Source: a virus. From it: DNA of 24,326 nucleotides. The stretch is taken from positions 1-24,326 of the IMG/VR virus record IMGVR_UViG_3300031951_001168. One strand, given 5' to 3'. This document shows positions 21,352-24,326 of the stretch, piece by piece (position 1 is the stretch's first letter; each line of letters opens with the position of its first letter). Under the pieces are notes generated by a model that ran no database searches, was not told the origin of the DNA, and saw only the letters and a program-made list of their open reading frames with translations. The position numbers and the translations under genes were made by a program.

Positions 21352-22226
21352 TATTTTTCACCCAAATACATACTAGATTCCCTTTCTCTTCTACCTGTAT
21401 GACCTGCCATTAAAACATTTTCAGTTTTAATTAATTCAGCTGCTTTTTTGTGATTACCAACCTTGGTTTGCTGAACAAAGTCACTATTTAAAAAACTAGT
21501 ACAACCTGCGTTAAATACAAATGATACACAGGCGTCAAACTGACCTTGAGTTAATTTATAAGTTTCAATACCTTGTTCTTTCCATCTAACTAACATTCTG
21601 TTTACACAATCCGCGGCTTCATTAATATCATTATCTAATAACTCTTCAGCTTTACTATGAGTAATTTTTCTATATTGTCTATCGACATCTTCACCATTAT
21701 GTCCAAAACCAATTGTATCATATTCTTCACCAGGTATTCTATAAGCGGTTAATACAGGTTGACATTTTTGTTTAGGTGAACCCTCTTCACACTTTAAGAA
21801 TTGTTTCAAATTCTGACTTGGTTTTAAAGGTAAAGAAACTTCATATTTTTTATCTAACTTGTTTTTATATTGACCTTGTTTAGCTATAGTATACTCACTA
21901 GTTGTGTATATTTTGTTTGTATAATTATTCCATAATCCATTGGACTTACACCACTCAATATCCAAATCATCATCTGAAGCTACCATAGTTCCTTTGGATA
22001 CCGGTTCCCAAAATTTGAAGAATTTAACTTTTGATTTCTCAACACCATATTTTGAAACATTAGAATTGAACCAAGTTTTCCAGTCGGAAAATTTCCAATA
22101 ACTATCAGGACCCCATTCATCTAAATCAGGATGTGAGTCAGGGTTTTTAGGGTCACGAGTTTGTTCGTTTAAAATATATAACGATTTGATACGTGTTTTT
22201 TCTTGTTCGGTGATAGTAAGTTTCAT
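21348..22226 (-). CDS. Lysozyme, GH24 (T4-type) with long N-terminal extension
   Basis: The C-terminal ~150 residues form a GH24 peptidoglycan muramidase: FLKCEEGS with Glu148 in the position of T4 Glu11, AYRIPGEEYDTIGFGH with Thr171 in the position of T4 Thr26 and an acidic residue (Glu167/168 or Asp170) as the likely Asp20 counterpart, LTQGQFDACVSFVFNAG, and the closing GHTGRRERESSMYLG. T4 lysozyme has 164 aa; this protein has 292 because of a ~140-residue N-terminal part of unknown fold (GPDSYWKFSDWKTWFN, KFFKFWEPVSKGT). The first 21 residues, TITEQEKTRIKSLYILNE, form a helix ending LNE, a candidate capsid-targeting peptide. No secretion signal. Function is cell-wall cleavage at lysis or from the virion. 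Confidence 0.92.
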   Translation of the reverse strand: MKLTITEQEKTRIKSLYILNEQTRDPKNPDSHPDLDEWGPDSYWKFSDWKTWFNSNVSKYGVEKSKVKFFKFWEPVSKGTMVASDDDLDIEWCKSNGLWNNYTNKIYTTSEYTIAKQGQYKNKLDKKYEVSLPLKPSQNLKQFLKCEEGSPKQKCQPVLTAYRIPGEEYDTIGFGHNGEDVDRQYRKITHSKAEELLDNDINEAADCVNRMLVRWKEQGIETYKLTQGQFDACVSFVFNAGCTSFLNSDFVQQTKVGNHKKAAELIKTENVLMAGHTGRRERESSMYLGEKY

Positions 22227-22243
22227 AGTAATAAATATTATAC

Positions 22244-22269
22244 AAAAAAAAATCCCTCATAACGAGGGA
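22244..22269 (-). terminator. Rho-independent terminator downstream of the 22290-22499 gene
   Basis: On the minus strand a TCCCTC-GTTAT-GAGGGA stem-loop (6 bp, 5-nt loop; 22253-22269) is followed by nine T residues (22244-22252). It lies between the stop of the minus gene at 22290 and the lysozyme start at 22226, so the lysozyme must have its own promoter. Confidence 0.85.
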
Positions 22270-22289
22270 CCAATTTGATTTTAAAATAA

Positions 22290-22499
22290 TTAAAAAGTCT
22301 CAACTTTAGTAATTACTACATCACATTCTTGAGGTTCATCATTCATAAAACCCATACTCATATCATTAGTAATTCTTGAACAAATTTGTTCTTTAAAGAA
22401 ATCAGAATCGGCTACTAGTTCAATAGATGTTGGGATAACAAAAACCTCCTCAAAAGTTTCACCTTTACTTGTGTACTCAATTTTATAATTTGTTTGCAT
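22290..22499 (-). CDS. Hypothetical small protein, 69 aa
   Basis: Unrecognised acidic protein: strands NYKIEYTSKGETFEEVFVIPTSIEL, a helix SDFFKEQICSRITNDM and a final strand CDVVITKVETF. It is a monocistronic unit, bounded by terminators at both ends. ATATTTATTA-type sequence (22526-22536 on the plus strand) lies 26 nt upstream of its ATG, with a purine-rich leader AAAAAGAAAAAAAC between. Confidence 0.75.
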   Translation of the reverse strand: MQTNYKIEYTSKGETFEEVFVIPTSIELVADSDFFKEQICSRITNDMSMGFMNDEPQECDVVITKVETF

Positions 22500-22560
22500 A
22501 ATTTTGTTTTTTTCTTTTTATTTATTAATAAATATAATGTTTTTAAATGAATAATCAATA

Positions 22561-22589
22561 AAAAACCCCACCTAACTGATGGGGTTTTT
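22561..22589 (-). terminator. Rho-independent terminator downstream of the 22593-22844 gene, bidirectional in form
   Basis: AAAAACCCCA (22561-22570), 9-nt loop, TGGGGTTTTT (22580-22589) forms a 10-bp stem with a run of T on either strand. It begins 3 nt after the stop of the minus-strand gene at 22593 and lies upstream of the next minus gene, whose promoter must be between 22500 and 22560. Confidence 0.88.
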
Positions 22590-22592
22590 ATA

Positions 22593-22844
22593 TTAGTTAA
22601 GACCGTATACGTCCCGGTATTTAACCCCCAAAAGTTCTTTAGCTTTTGTGACAGCTTGTTCCTTTGTGTGGAGTCCCTTTTCAATCATTTTTTTAGAGTG
22701 ATAGATGATATAATCAGTTGAGATGACCTCACCGATTGCCCATTTCTTTTTACTCTCTTTTGTTGGTTTTAGATTGTCTTTTGCGTAAACATCATAAAAA
22801 CCTACCTTACAGACGTAACGACCTTTTGCTGAACTTTTTGCCAT
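22593..22844 (-). CDS. Hypothetical basic protein, 83 aa
   Basis: Unrecognised. A basic N-terminus (MAKSSAKGRYVCKVGFYDVYAKDNLKPTKESKKKW) leads into AIGEVISTDYIIYHSKKMIEKGLHTKEQAVTKAKELLGVKYRDVYGLN, which looks like beta strands followed by a helix. It is read from a host-type promoter at 22870-22901 and ended by the terminator at 22561-22589, so it is a stand-alone unit; this arrangement fits an early phage gene acting on the host. Nucleic-acid binding is conceivable from the charge but unproven. Confidence 0.75.
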   Translation of the reverse strand: MAKSSAKGRYVCKVGFYDVYAKDNLKPTKESKKKWAIGEVISTDYIIYHSKKMIEKGLHTKEQAVTKAKELLGVKYRDVYGLN

Positions 22845-22869
22845 ATATTTAATTATTAATTATTTTATA

Positions 22870-22901
22870 CAAATATAGACAAAACAATCAACCGAATCAA
22901 A
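22870..22901 (-). promoter_or_regulatory. Bacteroidota-type promoter, TTTG-N20-TATATTTG (minus strand)
   Basis: On the minus strand TTTG (22898-22901) is followed after 20 nt by TATATTTG (22870-22877), the same element pair and spacing as the promoter at 19085. It drives the 83-aa gene whose ATG ends at 22844, with a leader of about 20 nt. The -33 element overlaps the stop codon region of the 38-aa gene. Confidence 0.65.
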
Positions 22902-23013
22902 TTTCCTGACTTAATTTTTTCAACAACTCAATATTATTAGTCATTCTTTTAAGGTTCTTAACAAAATTACCTCTGTTTCTTTTCTTTTTACCTTCTTTTT
23001 TTGCCTTTGCCAT
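22897..23013 (-). CDS. Very small basic protein, 38 aa
   Basis: ATG at 23013 and TGA at 22897-22899 enclose 38 codons: MAKAKKEGKKKRNRGNF, then VKNLKRMTNNIELLKKLSQEI. The first half is a run of Lys/Arg, the second an amphipathic helix. TATTTATTA (23028-23036 plus-strand coordinates, read on the minus strand) lies 14 nt upstream, as for the lysozyme and the 69-aa gene. Short tails of this kind bind nucleic acid in many phages; no family is recognised. Existence is supported by the signal and by filling the gap, not by homology. Confidence 0.55.
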   Translation of the reverse strand: MAKAKKEGKKKRNRGNFVKNLKRMTNNIELLKKLSQEI

Positions 23014-23060
23014 GATATAATGTTTAGTAATAAATACAATATTGTTAATATTTATTTTTA

Positions 23061-23885
23061 GTGAAAAGTCTAATTAAGAGAATATTAAAAGAAACAAGTA
23101 GTGGTTTTAAATCATACGACACTATTACCAACAGATACATGAGTAAAAGATTTTCTTGGTGGAAAAATTTAGAAACTAACTCATATTCATATGGTACAGA
23201 TAGTCCAAAAATTATTACTTGGTATGGAACATTAACCGTTGATAAAGATTGGTATAATGATTTATGTGATAAATCTCCATTCTCAGATTGTGAAGCAAAA
23301 GATGGTATTAGGATAGATTTATTAGTTGATACCGATACAATACTTGATATTACACACAAACTAGAGAAAATGTATTTAATGTTTTATGGTGAAAAGAAAT
23401 ATCTGAGAATTAGAAACTCAATAAAAATTAAACCAGAAGAACAAGAAACAATCGTCAGTGAATCAAGTAATAACTATAGAGATAAGGTTTTAAATCTAAT
23501 AGAAAAGATAGGGTTATTTAAAACCCTAAAAATGTTAGGCACTTCATATATCCAACTATTCGCTGATGTAGTAAGTCCCGAATACTTTAGTCGAAAAGTA
23601 AAACTAAAGTTTATAAAAGACTATTTCAATGGCAAACAATATGGGATTGGGTTAAGTGAAATTGGTGAAGACCCAATACGATATGGGGAAAGAGATGGGG
23701 AATTTATGGAAATAACTTTTCTCGGACTTAGTACAGTTTGGGTTAATGTCTTTGACTCAGACACTATGGAATCAAAAGGAGATTTCAGACTAATGTACGA
23801 TAATTTAAGTGATGATATAATTGATGTCATTTTTGTTATTATCCTCCAACTAAATAACGATGAATATAGGTATATTAGTATATAA
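23061..23885 (+). CDS. Hypothetical protein, 274 aa, with MKSLIKRILKE N-terminus
   Basis: GTG start at 23061, with ATATTTATT at 23048-23056 just upstream. The first 11 residues form a basic amphipathic helix ending L-K-E, followed by a polar TSSGFKSYD stretch; see the finding on capsid targeting. The body has no family I recognise: RFSWWKNLETN, a GTLTVDKDWYNDLCDKSPFSDCEAKDGIRIDLLVD stretch, then a helical middle (YRDKVLNLIEKIGLFKTLKMLGTSYIQLFADVVSPEYF) and a beta-rich end (GEFMEITFLGLSTVWVNVFDSD). No membrane segment or export signal. The gene is monocistronic and ends before a folded region with a terminator. Confidence 0.75.
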   Translation: MKSLIKRILKETSSGFKSYDTITNRYMSKRFSWWKNLETNSYSYGTDSPKIITWYGTLTVDKDWYNDLCDKSPFSDCEAKDGIRIDLLVDTDTILDITHKLEKMYLMFYGEKKYLRIRNSIKIKPEEQETIVSESSNNYRDKVLNLIEKIGLFKTLKMLGTSYIQLFADVVSPEYFSRKVKLKFIKDYFNGKQYGIGLSEIGEDPIRYGERDGEFMEITFLGLSTVWVNVFDSDTMESKGDFRLMYDNLSDDIIDVIFVIILQLNNDEYRYISI

Positions 23886-23924
23886 AGAAAGTGGGCTTAG
23901 GACCGCTGTAGTTTAGGCTACATT
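23886..23924 (+). other. Folded 3' untranslated region ahead of the terminator
   Basis: TGTAG (23907-23911) and CTACA (23918-23922) form a 5-bp hairpin with a 6-nt loop. ACCG..GTAG (23902-23911) can also pair with CTAC.CGGT (23941-23949), which is part of the terminator. GGGcTTA (23893-23899) can pair with TAACCC (23924-23929), also part of the terminator. These alternatives are mutually exclusive with the terminator stem. It may be a 3' UTR structure, an attenuator or part of a small RNA. Confidence 0.35.
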
Positions 23925-23966
23925 AACCCTATCGAATTCGCTACTCGGTAGGGTTTTATTTTTTAT
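23925..23966 (+). terminator. Rho-independent terminator after the 274-aa gene
   Basis: AACCCTATCG (23925-23934) pairs with CGGTAGGGTT (23946-23955) over 10 positions with one G-U, around an 11-nt loop, and is followed by TTATTTTTTATT. The loop and stem junction contain the palindrome CGAATTCG (23933-23940). It ends the plus-strand gene; it overlaps the end of the convergent minus-strand gene by 11 nt. Confidence 0.85.
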
Positions 23967-24326
23967 TGAATATATTATTCTTGGATGCTACGAAAAATTC
24001 ATAATTTTCGTAAATTGGGACATCACCTTTAATCGATACTCTTTTTGGTTTACCATATGAATCAATTAACCACACATATGAGTATTTTGGTAAAACATTA
24101 ACCCATATATTTAAGGAATCATCAAAAATCTGGTCATCGGACATTATCACATCTACGTCGTTAAACAAAGATAGATACATTAATTTACCATAACCCCTAG
24201 ATTTTGATTTGTTTGCAACTTGCACACCGCTTACTTTGAACCCCTTATAACCCATAAACGTTTTTTTAAAAAGTGACATAAATCCAACAAATGTCTCTAA
24301 CTCCTCATCAAAGTAATTCCTGTACC
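23956..24326 (-). CDS. GNAT-like N-acetyltransferase, N-terminus outside the window
   Basis: The frame is open through the right edge; codons upstream of the ATG at 24279 give YRNYFDEELETFVGF, so the gene extends beyond the window and that ATG is probably internal. The visible part has the GNAT motif A pattern: a strand VSGVQVANKSKSRGYGKLMYLSLF, where the (K/R)SRGYGK loop matches the acetyl-CoA pyrophosphate-binding R/Q-x-x-G-x-G/A. It is followed by VIMSDDQIFDDSLNIWVNVL, similar to the SD...S..IW..L pattern I recall from phage acetyltransferases. Phage GNATs of this kind modify small molecules, peptides or host proteins. Substrate unknown. Confidence 0.72.
   Translation of the reverse strand, partial: YRNYFDEELETFVGFMSLFKKTFMGYKGFKVSGVQVANKSKSRGYGKLMYLSLFNDVDVIMSDDQIFDDSLNIWVNVLPKYSYVWLIDSYGKPKRVSIKGDVPIYENYEFFVASKNNIFNKK

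Noticed and set aside
22415-22684. Minus-strand frame of 89 codons across 22500-22592
   Set aside because: It runs through the strong terminator at 22561-22589 and overlaps two better genes in other frames.
23045-23359. Minus-strand frame over the start of the 274-aa gene, and the frame at 23621-23830
   Set aside because: Both are shadows of the long plus-strand gene, lacking an expected start context.
23886-23966. tRNA or tmRNA in the folded region
   Set aside because: No acceptor stem plus T-loop (GTTCRA) or anticodon arm can be laid out; a terminator with extra hairpins fits better.

Overview
The window looks like part of the genome of a large, AT-rich, tailed bacteriophage whose host is probably a member of the Bacteroidota (Flavobacterium-like). 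The phage assignment rests on a virion/tail-fibre block (8.0-19.1 kb), a GH24 lysozyme, dense short overlapping genes and many small orphan genes. The host assignment rests on two good Bacteroidota-type promoters (TTTG-N20-TATATTTG), the lack of visible Shine-Dalgarno sequences, a thymidylate synthase carrying an insertion that I associate with Bacteroidota enzymes, and fibre motifs (VGIGTTSPSAKLDI) common in that phylum and its phages. There is no sign of a plasmid, transposon, integrase or CRISPR array.

Layout. (1) 1-5.8 kb, plus strand: thymidylate synthase (5' end outside the window), small unknown genes including a DUF2452-like one, then RmlA, RmlC, a galactosyltransferase-like glycosyltransferase and unknowns. 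(2) 5.8-6.3 kb, minus strand: a permuted NlpC/P60 (YiiX-like) cysteine hydrolase, divergent from (3) 6.35-8.04 kb, plus strand: a short RmlD-like reductase and a short adenylosuccinate synthetase, overlapping by 4 nt. (4) 8.03-8.85 kb, minus strand: two overlapping, probably virion-related genes. (5) 8.9-19.1 kb, plus strand: a structural block of a short fibre-like protein, a DAFGRLR-type virion protein, three fibre proteins sharing an N-terminal module and 28-residue repeats, a protein with an internal duplication, and three tandem paralogues with diverged distal halves. A 49-aa gene sits between two of these paralogues. (6) 19.1-21.35 kb, plus strand: an exported small protein behind a host-type promoter, unknowns, a DUF6915-like protein and an acidic DUF6878-like protein. 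(7) 21.35-23.0 kb, minus strand: lysozyme and three small genes, with two terminators and one host-type promoter. (8) 23.06-23.97 kb: an unknown protein, then a folded 3' region ending in a terminator. (9) Right edge, minus strand: an N-acetyltransferase-like gene running out of the window.

How the genes may work together. Thymidylate synthase and PurA supply nucleotides. RmlA uses dTTP and glucose-1-phosphate, and RmlC and RmlD complete most of a dTDP-L-rhamnose route. RmlB is absent here and would have to come from the host or elsewhere in the phage. The glycosyltransferase may use such a sugar on virion or cell surface. The fibre block is built for receptor switching: common anchors, shuffled repeats and variable tips. 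Two N-termini (lysozyme and the 23.06 kb protein) end in an (L/I)-x-E motif and may be capsid-targeting peptides. An ATATTTAT element recurs just upstream of start codons on both strands and may be a phage-specific expression signal. No gene-free stretch exceeds 300 bases.
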